Assembly: GCF_000224145.3 (NCBI RefSeq)
Contig: NC_020172.2
Span: 4,927,961-4,991,960 of the forward strand
Direction: 5' to 3'
Length of the DNA stretch: 64,000 nucleotides
DNA from: Ciona intestinalis
Lineage: Eukaryota; Chordata; Ascidiacea; Phlebobranchia; Cionidae
Shown here: positions 12,474-23,547 of the stretch, piece by piece
How positions within the stretch are numbered: position 1 is the stretch's first letter
How the letters are laid out: every line of letters starts with the position of its first letter
Notes under the pieces: generated by a model
Told to the model about the DNA's origin: nothing
The model's database searches: none
The model's input: the letters and a program-made list of their open reading frames with translations, nothing else
Made by a program: the position numbers and the translations under genes

Positions 12474-13166
12474 TTACATCACAATACAGCCATCCTTGCT
12501 TTTTTCTCTTTCTTTTTCAATCCTTCTTCTTTCTTTATGTTCATGAAAATCAACTTTCATTTGGTTTTGATAATATGAGTTGCACCAGGTACCAGGAGTA
12601 CCGCCGTAGTTTTGAATAATCTTGTCCACCCCTGTTGAAACTAAACTGTAATCAATATTATAGTTATGAAAATCCTTGTATTTTGACGGAGTTCTTTCCG
12701 CATGCTTAGTAGGGGTGGGTGTTGGGTTTGTTCGTACATGGTTTGACTGAAACCAAGGCCTTATATCGCCAGCGTTTTGATTTGGTTTCCGGATGAAAGA
12801 GCTTCTTTCAGATCTGTTAAACTTCTTTTTATCTTCTATTAAAGCTTGATAAGCGTTTGAAAGTTCGGTGAATCTTTCTTCTGATCCGACGCTCTTGTTG
12901 TGATCAGGATGAACTTGAAGACTTTTCCGGTAAAATGCTTGCTTGATTTTTGCTTCAGAAGCCGTCACTGATACCCCAAGCAAGTCACAATATTGTTTGA
13001 TTAAAATTGGAGTTAGAGGCCCGATAATTTTATTTGATGCATGTCTTGCTGAATATTGTGTATGACCTTTACCATATTGAAGACGTTGCATCAATGGCCC
13101 GTACACACGAGCACACGCTTCAAGACGAGACATCACAAACTTTGAACTTAAAATCAGTTTAAACAT
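12474..13166 (-). CDS. DNAJC30-like mitochondrial J-domain protein
   Basis: Single-exon gene of 230 residues. The first ~45 residues are basic and poor in acids (many R, K, S, few D/E), consistent with a mitochondrial targeting sequence. The J domain spans about residues 57-118: YCDLLGVSVTASEAKIKQAF, the catalytic HPD at 86-88, and ERFTELSNAYQAL. HPD activates Hsp70 ATPase. After the J domain come a Pro/Thr linker, an IDYSLVSTGVDKIIQNYGG segment, and a charged ERRRIEKEREKSK tail. The layout resembles DNAJC30, but the C-terminal membrane segment of mammalian DNAJC30 is missing. DNAJC4 or another small J protein is the alternative. A second in-frame Met at residue 12 could be used. Confidence 0.8.
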   Translation of the reverse strand: MFKLILSSKFVMSRLEACARVYGPLMQRLQYGKGHTQYSARHASNKIIGPLTPILIKQYCDLLGVSVTASEAKIKQAFYRKSLQVHPDHNKSVGSEERFTELSNAYQALIEDKKKFNRSERSSFIRKPNQNAGDIRPWFQSNHVRTNPTPTPTKHAERTPSKYKDFHNYNIDYSLVSTGVDKIIQNYGGTPGTWCNSYYQNQMKVDFHEHKERRRIEKEREKSKDGCIVM

Positions 13167-13823
13167 AAAACACCATTTTTCTAAATTATAGAGGGGTTAC
13201 ATCAGTTAGGTAATTATCAAACATGGGTAAATTACAACTAAGTAAACTAAGTAATACACCAGTAACAGCAACTTTATATTAGCCCTGACGGCCTGACATA
13301 ACATCAACAATCTGATCAGTTAAACGTGTTTGTAATACACATAGTCGTATACAGGATACAGCAGTCATAAAAATAAATTCATTGGCACATATTTGGCATT
13401 AATATAACCTTATACTAACTTTCCATGTACTTTTATCCTACATATTACCCTAATACAAAGCGTACGCACGTAGAATACTCATGAAATATACGATTACATT
13501 CACCTTGTTTATGGAATTCGAGCACGGAACATTTGTCGATTTTCTGCCGGGTTAACTTACTTCTTTTCCCGCGGGTGTGATTTTGACCTGTCAAGGTGAC
13601 ATTTTTCGTCCCCTATTTTTAACCAGTGATAAAAATTAATTTGCAGCTGTCTAAACTTCGTTGTTTGTTCGCATATTACATTTGAGATCTTTAAATACAG
13701 TAAACGTACATGTGCACACAGTGTTATTAAACAAAATAGTTGTATGAGTACATAAGTACCTTTTATTTTTCATAACCACATATGTAACTTTGTGGGTGAT
13801 AGTTTTTTTGAAAAAAACTTTGT

Positions 13824-13873
13824 NNNNNNNNNNNNNNNNNNNNNNNNNNNNNNNNNNNNNNNNNNNNNNNNNN
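13824..13873. other. Assembly gap (50 N)
   Basis: Run of N. Because a SINE tail starts at its right edge, the missing sequence is probably the SINE head and body. Confidence 0.95.
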
Positions 13874-13945
13874 GAGGTGTTAAACCCGTGTGATAACGAC
13901 TGTCGTTTTCCGGCCACGCGAGGATAAATTAAGTTACATTCATTC
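13874..13945 (+). mobile_element. SINE tail fragment
   Basis: GAGGTGTTAAACCCGTGTGA through GGCCACGCGAGGATAAATTA matches the last 70 bp of the SINE at 11799-12103. Confidence 0.8.
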
Positions 13946-14232
13946 TGTTTTATTCCAAAAGTATGTAAAATAACAAACAATTTTTACACTGAGCAGAAAC
14001 TTACCACCCAGAAGTATAGTTTTCATAGAAAACAGAAAACAATAGATGTTTAGAACACTACATAAAAGCATAGATACCCAGACATAAGATATGACGTCTA
14101 TACACGAACAGTGGTTATTTTAACTTGAAGAAAGTGGAAATAGTGACTTAAAGCCAATCTTAATTTGAACATACGATTAAAAAATTAAAATCACGATATG
14201 AAAAAGCGAAGCGTTACTAGTGGTTATTATTT

Positions 14233-17200
14233 TCAAACTTTCTCTGTTAGTGCTTCTTTTTGTTTTTCTCCCTTGTCACTGATCACTTCATTCCGGGAAT
14301 TATTAGATGTACTACTTAGAGGTGACTTTTCTGCCTGTGATTCTCTGTGATTTATATACATCTTTCGTTTCTGCTGTGTTTTTCTTACATATATCATTAC
14401 CAAAATTATTACAATTGAAATACATGATACCGTTAAAACAATTAAGCCAACAGGAAAGATATTTCCATCTTCTATTTCTTTTGTGATATAATCTGTTTCA
14501 GAATGACTAATCGTTGTAAGCTTTGGTTCTGTTTCCTCTGCACGCCGTCGACCTTCTACCTCACGTGGCTTTATGACCTCACACTTAAATGGGGAGAATG
14601 AAGATAGTGAAGTCATATTGCTATGAGAAGCAAAATCCACTCCAGAGCAGTTTCCAGCAGATATAACTTCACTTTCTGTTAAACTAGAAAAAGACGGGCC
14701 AGAATCGCCACAAACAAAATCCACGGAGTTGCCCAAACTTCGAACATAGTCATTTTCGTCTTTATGCAAAACTTGGAGAAACTCCTGGAAAAAATAGGCT
14801 TGTAGTTCGATAAATGCAGGTTAGTACTACAGTGTTTTGGTGTATGAGATGACACTAATAATATTCCTTAACAATAAGGTATATAAAAAGTGTTACAACT
14901 CAACAGAGAACATAGGGTATGCACACAGAGTAGTAATTGTATAAATGCAAATTGTACAAGTACTGCTCTGTATTAGATAGTTAATGCAAAAAATGTTGTA
15001 TTAAATACACCATATGTGTTTAATTTATAGGAATGCCCCCCTGTTATAGCATAAGTTTGTACACAAAAGTCGCACATACCCAGTATCTATAAGCTTGGCA
15101 GTCGCATCTGAATTGGTTGTTGGAAATATCTACTTCATATATTGGTTGTTGCTTCCCATTCATGGCAATGGTCGCAAACCATTCTGGTTGGGGGGTGTGC
15201 AGGTTATTTCCGCTCAACAGAAGTGTTTCTAGTTTACTGGGAATAAAAACAAATATAGGATAAGCTTCGAAGCTTAAAATGTAAGCTGTTGCAATCTTTA
15301 TAACGATCTTTATAATAAATGTTTTATAATAAAGGTATAATGTGGATATATCAATTCAATACCTATGTGCAAAAACTTCTGTGTTTACTTGTTTTATATT
15401 ATCAAACATAATAATTATTAATTAGTTCTTGAAAATGAAGGTTAATTATTGAATAAATACAAGTTTCCCCGTAATATGAACATTATTAACAACAGTGGCA
15501 GATTAAACATATGACTCAATTGTGTAAACTTTTGGTTCAAACTCCTTTCAGGCGAACTTTATCAACAGACTTGCGATACGTTGTTATGTACAGTGGGAGG
15601 TTTCGTAATTAATTATTAGCATTGGGTTTAACAATTCGAGTTACCCGCCCACTTCTCCAACACTTTCATTTTGTTTGTTTACTTTGTTTGTTTTTTTGTG
15701 CAATCGCATTGCAGCAATACTTCTGCAAATTATCTTTACTACAGCCATAGGCTCATTTAATAACAAATCTCTTTATACATTGCTTCAGTTTTTAAAACAC
15801 TTTCCTATAACTACAAGAGGCTACAACATATGCTGCAACTAAATATAAATGCATTGCATACACCAACATATGCTGCAACTAAATATAAATGCATTGCATA
15901 CAACAACATATGCTGCAACTAAATATAAATGCATTGCATACAACAACATATGCTGCAACTAAATATAAATGCATTGCATACAACAACATATGCTGCAACT
16001 AAATATAAATGCATTGCATACACCAACATATGCTGCAACTAAATATAAATGCATTGCATACAACATTGTTCTCACCATAGTGTTTTAAACAAACTCCTGC
16101 TAAGTTGTGTCAGTTGGTTGTTTCTTAGATCAATACTAGTAAGTTGGTTCATCCCATCGAATGAATTTTTCTTTACCAGTGAAATCACGTTATCGTGTAA
16201 AGTTAGGTGTCTGTAACAAAATCCTTGTCTTACACACAAAAAAATTAATTTAGATTAGAATGCAAAAAAGCATTCGGTAGAAAACAATTTTCGCTATTAA
16301 ATTTACACAACAAAGAGAAAATAGAAGCAGCTGGCATATAAGATAAAATGAAAAGCAAATATTGATCGTCTACAAAATACAAATAGGTAGTACGTATATC
16401 CTTTCATGACCAAATATCAACGATGTATATTTCAAACTAACATTCAAATTCACTCACCTTAAAGCACAATCTTTACAATATTGTATTGGGCCAACATGTC
16501 TTAATCGATTCCCTGCCAAGTTTAATGACTGCAATCTTGGGATTTCTGATGAAATTATAACAATGTTTATAATTGGTAATTTTTTATAAATGAAATTTTT
16601 CATTTTGAATATAAATATAGAATAAAGCTGCAACAATAATAAATTTTTAATCGATTAGTGACATACTTTTGTCCCGTTTTGGGACCCATTAGTTGTGAAC
16701 TATTATTCCACAATGGCATTCTACATTAAATTAAATGTAAATCTTACTTCCAAATTTGTATTCAACTGTATCAATCCTGTTATAGGATAAATCCAGTTCT
16801 CGCAGATGATTTGCGTTTTCAAAGTTGTCAGCTTCAACTTTGTCAATTCTGTTGTGAGAGAAATCCAACAATTTCACCAAGCTGTATCTCCGAAACAGAA
16901 CTGACAAATGTAAATGCACTCGTTTATTCATAGAGTATAATATTGTATGTTCTATTCTATTAGAATGTAGGTCTATTACCCCAACACCCAGGGTGCTATC
17001 ATCTCGACCCCACTGAGGCAGTTTATAGACACTCAATAACAGAGATTCTATAAGGGTGAGGCCTTCAGTGAGGCACACCCGAGACTTGGGATTTACGTCT
17101 ATTACCACAACACCCAGGGTGCTACTATCTTGACCCCACTGAGGCAGCATAAGGACACTCAATATTGTCAATAATAGATAGTCATATACGGATGTTTTAA

Positions 17201-17875
17201 GATGATAATTGTGTTTTCACTCAAAAATATGTGTGGTGGGCAATTCACATGCTCTGTAAAATGTATGAAAGAAAAGAAGGCCCATTATTTTAATATTTTT
17301 GAAGGAATAAATATTTCATATCAATGCAATTTTCTACCAGGCGTGATGGTTGTTATGCAGCTATCGTTGCCATAAATTGCCAAAGCACTTTCGCATGGCG
17401 CTGGACTCCTTATATGGTTAGGATCCGGTATCTCAGTTAGATTCATCTTATCACACCATAACGCCATGTCCGTGTATTGCATCAAACAACTGTAATATAT
17501 TGCAATGCTAAATGGTAATAAAAAAAATTTAAAACAAAAAATTAAAAATATCTGAATACTAATATATATATATTTATATATATATATATACTAAACTAGA
17601 TTTTTTTTTATTGTTGCAGAAATTTTGGGACATGCCTAAAAGGTACTTTTTTGAATCCCAAATTTATATAATAACTTTTTATTTGTCTCTTCAATTACGG
17701 TAGCGAAGATTTAGAAATATTTTAAACGAAAAGACGGGATATATAATACAAATACAATTACATAATTAAAAATCTCTTACTGTTCGTATAACTTTTCAGT
17801 TCCTTCATGACAAGGTGATGATATTACATCGTCGATATACAACAGCACAACAAAGATAAGAATATAAAATAGCAT
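14233..17875 (-). CDS. Secreted/membrane leucine-rich-repeat protein, type I
   Basis: Seven exons read with consistent phases: 17875-17781, 17489-17338, 16900-16748, 16545-16458, 16210-16076, 15236-15080 and 14784-14233; 443 residues. Exon 1 encodes a signal peptide (MLFYILIFVVLLYIDDVIS). A cysteine-containing LRRNT-like cap follows (WCDKMNLTEIP). At least four or five LRRs are visible: LLDFSHNRIDKVE, ELDLSYNRIDTVE, SLNLAGNRLRHVG, SIDLRNNQLTQLS and TLLLSGNNLHTPQ. An LRRCT cap starts VDISNNQFRCDCQAYRYW. One transmembrane segment (IVLTVSCISIVIILVMIYV) precedes a ~50-residue cytoplasmic tail rich in K, S and E. There is no TIR domain, so it is not a Toll receptor. An adhesion or signalling ectodomain of the LRRN/LRRC type is the best general description; no orthologue is named. 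Confidence 0.85.
15823..16065. repeat. 40-bp tandem repeat, 6 copies
   Basis: Unit TGCTGCAACTAAATATAAAT + GCATTGCATACACCAACATA repeated at exact 40-bp spacing from 15831 (copies at 15831, 15871, 15911, 15951, 15991, 16031). Copies differ only at a CACC/CAAC position. Lies in an intron of the LRR gene, ending ten bases from a splice donor. Confidence 0.97.
16972..17165 (+). repeat. Interspersed 'CCCAACACCCAGGGTGCTA' repeat, two modules
   Basis: Two tandem modules of about 125 bp: TCTATTACCCCAACACCCAG with GACCCCACTGAGGCAG and ACACTCAATA. Found inside an intron of the LRR gene; the same family occurs at 41836-41970 and 62510-62765. Origin unknown. Confidence 0.8.
17560..17592. repeat. (TA)n microsatellite
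   Basis: About 32 bp of nearly pure alternating A/T in the second-to-first exon intron of the LRR gene. Confidence 0.85.
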
Positions 17876-18763
17876 ATTAATTCTACAAGCCTAAATGCAG
17901 CCTTTGCAGCCTCTAAATGCAGAAAAAAAAATTGAAACTAAAATAAGTTACACTTTATCTAGTGTTTATATATTCCATAGATTCTGGAAAATTATTTAGA
18001 TAAAAATGTCCACATTTATTCACACACGAGTTCCAATGGAATAACAATAACACTGACGCTAGATGAACATTGCAATTTGTACATAACATCTGCTATTGAT
18101 TATTTATTAACGGTGTACATATTTAGCTAGCTTGACTAGCAATGTTGCAATCCAATAAAGGACGCAAATTGTAAAAGTTTCATTTTAAAGTTAAACAACT
18201 ATAACAGTGCAGAAAAACAACTTTTAAAATAAAGTCGGCTACATCCCTTTTATTTGGAAATATACAATGAAACCGTTGTGAAACCTTAACAACTTCTGTA
18301 TTTCACCATTGTATTTCAACGCCTACGATTTTCAATTGTTTTCGGTTCCTTTTGTCGCTTTTTTTTGTCTAGACTGCAAACAAAACTAAACGCTCGCCAG
18401 TGGGAACTTCCCACTGTCAAAAAACGTCTCGAGCGCAATTACCCAAAACATTTAGTCAACCGTGAAGAGGTTTTGGGATTCAAAACTTATGGGGCAAAAT
18501 TTTTATTGTCTTTTACAACCCCGAACCCGGAACATAATATGGTACGATCGTACGAACTAATGGCGCTATATTTGTATAGTTAAACATTGACGAATAGATA
18601 AACCAACAGTCGAATAACAAACACCGTTTTTAACGGTGCAAATACAGTATAAAAGAAAAACTTCTTATCAGCAAAATCCCCTAATTTCGCCCATGATAAT
18701 CAGGTAAATATGCAGATAACTATACTCTAGCAAACTAATGCTGCACGAAATCACACATAAGCA

Positions 18764-18964
18764 TATATGGTAGGGTTGGGGGAGATGGGACACCTTTTCG
18801 TTCTATTTTCTCGTCTCATTTGGTCGAATCAAAGAACATTCCAAGAATTATAAAACCGTATCCTCTCGACTCCCATAGACCGTTGTTAATTGCTCAAAAA
18901 ACGATCATAATATTTGGATATTATGTGTTAAAGGTATCCCATCTTTCCCCCACCCTACTATATA
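18764..18964 (+). mobile_element. MITE copy, full length
   Basis: Starts TATATGGTAGGGTTGGGGGA and ends TTTCCCCCACCCTACTATAT, flanked by TA-rich sequence. Interior landmarks are intact. Confidence 0.9.
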
Positions 18965-19854
18965 TTAATTAACGTAAAATACTGTCTCTATATTATACGT
19001 AGCTACATATAAAGCTTTATCTCACGTTCCTATGTATCAAACATCACATCGCTCAAGTTGCAATATTACATTGTATCGGGGCAACATCCAATTACGTTCG
19101 ATTGCGCATAAAAAAAATTCGATTGCGCATACAAAAACTTAGCTTTTGACAGTGGGGCTTTCTCGAAGTCAAAACCTCAGTTACATCCGCGCCTAACAGT
19201 TCCTCTTTGTTTCTAACAAAAGAAACGGCTTCAATTTCCTTGCCTATATATATAGGCGTATTACAAGCTGATTTAAATATAATTTATAGCGGGTACGAAT
19301 TTACCCTAACGCTATAAATATTTAACAAAATTAATTCCGCGAATCCTAATATAAAGATTCGTTTAAACAAAGAAATACAAAGGTTCTGTCATCACAGGTT
19401 CCATAATTGCTATACATTTTATTTATTTGTGGGGTTCATATGGCAACACAAGTCAAATATTAGAGTTAAAATGTTTGCTCTACGTGGGTGAATACATACA
19501 TAAACATGATGAAATACAATGCCATGTATAATAATATTTGAATGGCCACCTCAAAGCTCAAATATATAAGACACACAAATGTTTAGTCAGCACCAGCTCT
19601 ATTGCCTATATGCTGAAACGTATACACAAGCACGGCGGTAGCGCACTAGCACTTAATTCTTAAATCCTTACTTGGCGGGACAACGTTAGACGTTTATAGC
19701 ATACTGGGTGGTTTTTCATTACTTCGAACGCGTTCCCGCTGACCAGTTATCAAGTATCCAACTTCGTGGGTGATCAATATTAATAGTTTTAAAATATAGT
19801 TGACATTTAGACAATTTAGAGTTTAGACCCTTAAATAACTTTCGGTTTGGAGTT

Positions 19855-19972
19855 GGCGTTAAGTATCTTCCGCAAAGACACTAACGCGCACAATGGCAGC
19901 AGCGCCGAGCCTTGAACCACTAACTTCTGGGCCCAGCGGCAGGCGCGCTATCTTACTGTGCCACGGCGCCAG
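19855..19972 (-). mobile_element. SINE head fragment (reverse)
   Basis: GCAGCAGCGCCGAGCCTTGA and GGCAGGCGCGCTATCTTACT are the reverse complement of the tRNA-like SINE head. Truncated and diverged. Confidence 0.65.
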
Positions 19973-20080
19973 ACTTCCCGATGCATTATTTCAAGGGTAC
20001 AAATTTCAGAACACAACAACACCACACATATTCAAATAACAACCGTTAAGTCGGTGTGTTTTTTGTATTGCGAGTGGCTG

Positions 20081-20542
20081 TTATACAACATCGAATTCTT
20101 CACTCTTAAATACAGATGCAGATATCTTTTTTTCGTCTTGAAGTTCATGCTTAATTTTCTTCTGTCTCCACCAAAAGCCCCGTCTACGTCTACTGTATCT
20201 ATAATAATCGAAAGATTCAGAATTTGAAATTTTCCAATAACCATGAAGTGAAACAAGACACCCGTGTCATAACTCGACAGTGAGCACGAGGTGTTTCAAT
20301 AAACCATGTGCGTCATGCTATAATTCGACAGTGGGCATGAGGTTTGGAATAAACACATCCTGACAATGAATGAGGAAAACTGCTGTTTTCGGTTTCACGA
20401 CATATTTACAATTATAAGTATGACTTGTTACTTACCGTTTTGATGGAGATACTATATTTCTAGAGGAAGTAAATCCTGCTGACGCTTGCTCGATAACGAA
20501 CAACATGAAGAAACTCAACGTGAAAATTAACATCAACCTCAT
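20081..20542 (-). CDS. Precursor of a secreted cationic peptide (candidate AMP or hormone)
   Basis: Two short exons missed by a plain ORF scan: 20542-20436 (107 nt) and 20198-20081 (118 nt). The donor is CG|GTAAGTAA and the acceptor TTCGATTATTATAG|A; the joined frame encodes 74 residues. Residues 1-22 form a textbook signal peptide (MRLMLIFTLSFF..., probable cleavage after ASA). A short Ser-rich spacer ends in Lys-Arg at the exon junction. Then comes a strongly basic, Trp-bearing core (YSRRRRGFWWRQKKIKH, nine Arg/Lys in 17 residues), followed by a mixed stretch and an acidic C-terminus (SEEFDVV). Signal, cationic core, acidic tail is the general plan of known Ciona haemocyte antimicrobial precursors (MAM/PAP families). 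I cannot show homology; a neuropeptide-type hormone cut at KR and KK sites is the alternative. Confidence 0.6.
20256..20360. repeat. Two-copy SINE-tail-like tandem repeat
   Basis: ACTCGACAGTGAGCACGAGG and AATTCGACAGTGGGCATGAG recur about 58 bp apart in the intron of the peptide gene. The unit resembles both the SINE tail and the minisatellite at 45840-46620. Confidence 0.6.
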
Positions 20543-20767
20543 AGTAAATGCATATACAACGAACTCCGTGTAGCAATAATAGCTGTGTGAATATTGCTGT
20601 AGACTTTAATGCATTTACCGGATGAATAAAAACATTTTGAGGATAATATTAAGCGGAGGTTGTTTACATTTACAGTCTCTGATAGTTTGTGTAAAAAAAC
20701 TATGCATTCGAACTAAAAGCAGAGCATAAAAAATTAAAAATAATATTAAAAAATCTCCCACAAAGTT

Positions 20768-20965
20768 ATATATAGTAGGGAGGGGTAAGACGAGACACCT
20801 TTTCATTCTATTTTCTCATCACATTTGGTAGTAAACAAAGAACATTTAAAGGATTATAAAACCGTATCCCCACGACTCTCATAGACCGTTGTCAGTTGTT
20901 TAAAACACAATCAGGATATTTGAGTATTAAGTGCAAAAGGTGTCCTGTCTTCCCCCGCCCTACAT
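20768..20965 (+). mobile_element. MITE copy, full length
   Basis: TATATATAGTAGGGAGGGGT at the left, TCTTCCCCCGCCCTACATGT at the right. Abuts a SINE tail fragment at its right end. Confidence 0.88.
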
Positions 20966-20968
20966 GTG

Positions 20969-21055
20969 GTAACTCGTAAGCGGGACAGGTCGTATAAACA
21001 CCTGTGTTATAACGAATGGCGTTGTTTTTCTACGTAAGGATTCGTTTGAGCGACA
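20969..21055 (+). mobile_element. SINE tail fragment
   Basis: GTGGTAACTCGTAAGCGGGA then ACACCTGTGTTATAACGA: diverged match to the SINE tail, directly beside a MITE. Confidence 0.6.
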
Positions 21056-21908
21056 TTCGTTCATACAAGTATTATGAAGTGGACCATTTAGTGGGTAAGG
21101 TATATCCTATATTTGCAATAAAAGATAAATTAAAACACAATAACAATACGTTTATAAAACAGGTGGGGAAGTCATATATACCTTATAGTTGCAAGTCATA
21201 ACAAACATATCAAGGCAAGGGACCCAATACCCAAGGTTACCTTACGTGACAACAAAAGGCGTGTGCGATATAGGAGTTACTGGAATCCTATACTACACAG
21301 GGAGATTGTATTTACAATAAGATTTGTTTTGTTCTTTTGTGTGGAAAAGGCCTTGTAGACTTAATACGAAGTGGAATTGAAATCTTGTTTTTGTCGAAAC
21401 AAAAAGAACGAAAAGCAACAATAATCTATATTAAAAAATAAATTGCAGTTTTAGAAGTTTTTAATTTAGAAGCAGTTTATGAAGTGATTAAAACGTGTAT
21501 GTATTCTATGTTTATTATACTAAATAGAACGATGAAAGTGAATGAAAACAACCGTGTTACTACACCCTACTATTGTACATATGCAGCTATTTTTTAAAAC
21601 TTTAAATGTTCAATCGTTGCGTATATTATTGTGAAAAACATAATCTATAAAACACTGTCTTGTTTAACTACAAACGTAAGTACTTGAAGCAACAATTGAC
21701 CGGGTACAAGTACCAGTTGTGGTCTGTTTAACTCAAAGTGAAACCTAAATATCAAAGAGAGTGAAACGTGTGCAGAATCCGCAATAGTTACATCAATATA
21801 TAATGTTAATGCAATGCTATTATACAGATAAATTTGGTCAGGTCTATTGCAAAGGTCATGTGCGCATTTAAATGGTTTATTTATGGTGCAGTGTTAATGT
21901 ATATGTGC

Positions 21909-22106
21909 TATAGAGGGTGGGGGATCATGGGACACATTTTCATTATATTTTCTCGTCCCATTCATTAGTAAACATGAAACATTCAAAAAAAATTAAAAAC
22001 ATATTCTTATATGGCTCTTATGGACCGTTGTTAATTATTTAAAACACGATTAGGACATTTGGATAGTGTGTGCTAAAGGTGTCCCATCTTCCCCACCCTA
22101 ATACAT
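21909..22106 (+). mobile_element. MITE copy, full length
   Basis: TATAGAGGGTGGGGGATCAT to TCTTCCCCACCCTAATACAT; more diverged interior (CTTATATGGCTCTTATGGAC) than neighbouring copies. Confidence 0.85.
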
Positions 22107-22291
22107 ATATATTTTATATGCTAGTACTATACTGCAAGTTTAGTGTCATTTTAAAGTTACATTGTTAGATTTGCTTGTTATATATAAATGTACTGCTGGC
22201 TAAAAAATAGGCATGATTACAACTTATATAATACTTAAAAACAACTAATATGACAACACACAATAGTAAAACAACTATCTGAAGGTTTGAA

Positions 22292-23021
22292 NNNNNNNNN
22301 NNNNNNNNNNNNNNNNNNNNNNNNNNNNNNNNNNNNNNNNNNNNNNNNNNNNNNNNNNNNNNNNNNNNNNNNNNNNNNNNNNNNNNNNNNNNNNNNNNNN
22401 NNNNNNNNNNNNNNNNNNNNNNNNNNNNNNNNNNNNNNNNNNNNNNNNNNNNNNNNNNNNNNNNNNNNNNNNNNNNNNNNNNNNNNNNNNNNNNNNNNNN
22501 NNNNNNNNNNNNNNNNNNNNNNNNNNNNNNNNNNNNNNNNNNNNNNNNNNNNNNNNNNNNNNNNNNNNNNNNNNNNNNNNNNNNNNNNNNNNNNNNNNNN
22601 NNNNNNNNNNNNNNNNNNNNNNNNNNNNNNNNNNNNNNNNNNNNNNNNNNNNNNNNNNNNNNNNNNNNNNNNNNNNNNNNNNNNNNNNNNNNNNNNNNNN
22701 NNNNNNNNNNNNNNNNNNNNNNNNNNNNNNNNNNNNNNNNNNNNNNNNNNNNNNNNNNNNNNNNNNNNNNNNNNNNNNNNNNNNNNNNNNNNNNNNNNNN
22801 NNNNNNNNNNNNNNNNNNNNNNNNNNNNNNNNNNNNNNNNNNNNNNNNNNNNNNNNNNNNNNNNNNNNNNNNNNNNNNNNNNNNNNNNNNNNNNNNNNNN
22901 NNNNNNNNNNNNNNNNNNNNNNNNNNNNNNNNNNNNNNNNNNNNNNNNNNNNNNNNNNNNNNNNNNNNNNNNNNNNNNNNNNNNNNNNNNNNNNNNNNNN
23001 NNNNNNNNNNNNNNNNNNNNN
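22292..23021. other. Assembly gap (730 N)
   Basis: Run of N upstream of TTLL11; a single further N sits at 23070. Open frames spanning it carry no information. Confidence 0.98.
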
Positions 23022-23547
23022 TACCGAATAGTTATTCCGCAACAATGACGTTATACTTGATAGAGAAGTNTGCTTATGACCATGTTAAATATTTACGATA
23101 AAAATTACACCACGAGTACAGAGTATACAGTTCCGTATTCGCCGCAACGGAAACAGGAACTGCTGCTCGACTAACTAGAAAGCTGGGAGATAGGAGTATT
23201 TACGGTCTACTGAAAACATATCTTCATTAGGCCTTCTAATTTCAAACGTAAAATGTGAAATATCAGGCCGTATCTCTAGTAGGCCGTGGTCACCGTCTAT
23301 GTAAACCAATAGTACGAACAACAACTCAGTCTCAATGCAAACATTACAGCCTATACACATGAAACAATGGTATTCGATTTAAACAGGGAATTGAAAAACT
23401 AAAACCGTCTTCAGTGATGTGAGAAGTGAATTATAATCGTGCCTTTGTCTCATATATGAGCTGTAACCAGTAATGGTTGTATTGAAACTGACCCAAAAGT
23501 GTTTACGTATCTAATAAACAACTTACCACAACTATAGTGATGTCATA

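Larger units (their letters stand above)
13167..14232. other. Intergenic with assembly gap and SINE tail
   Basis: Holds N bases 13824-13873 followed directly by a SINE tail. No gene seen; an open frame reported across the Ns is meaningless. Confidence 0.5.
17876..20080. other. Intergenic upstream of LRR gene
   Basis: Presumed promoter of the LRR gene near its left end. Contains one MITE and a reversed SINE head (both listed). A 72-codon open frame at 18365-18583 lacks support. Nothing else recognised. Confidence 0.5.
20543..23547. other. Intergenic with MITEs and large gap
   Basis: Between the peptide gene's 5' end and TTLL11. Contains two MITEs, a SINE tail and the 730-N gap. A short motif, TATCTCTAGTAGGCCGTGGT, at about 23270 recurs at about 57512. 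No gene recognised. Confidence 0.5.

Noticed and set aside
15823-16065. CRISPR-like array
   Set aside because: Repeats abut with no unique spacers and the context is a eukaryotic intron.
18365-18583. 72-codon plus-strand frame
   Set aside because: Begins at a non-ATG codon after a TCTAG and shows no known domain.
22275-23048. Two frames of over 250 codons
   Set aside because: Almost entirely N; artefacts of the gap.
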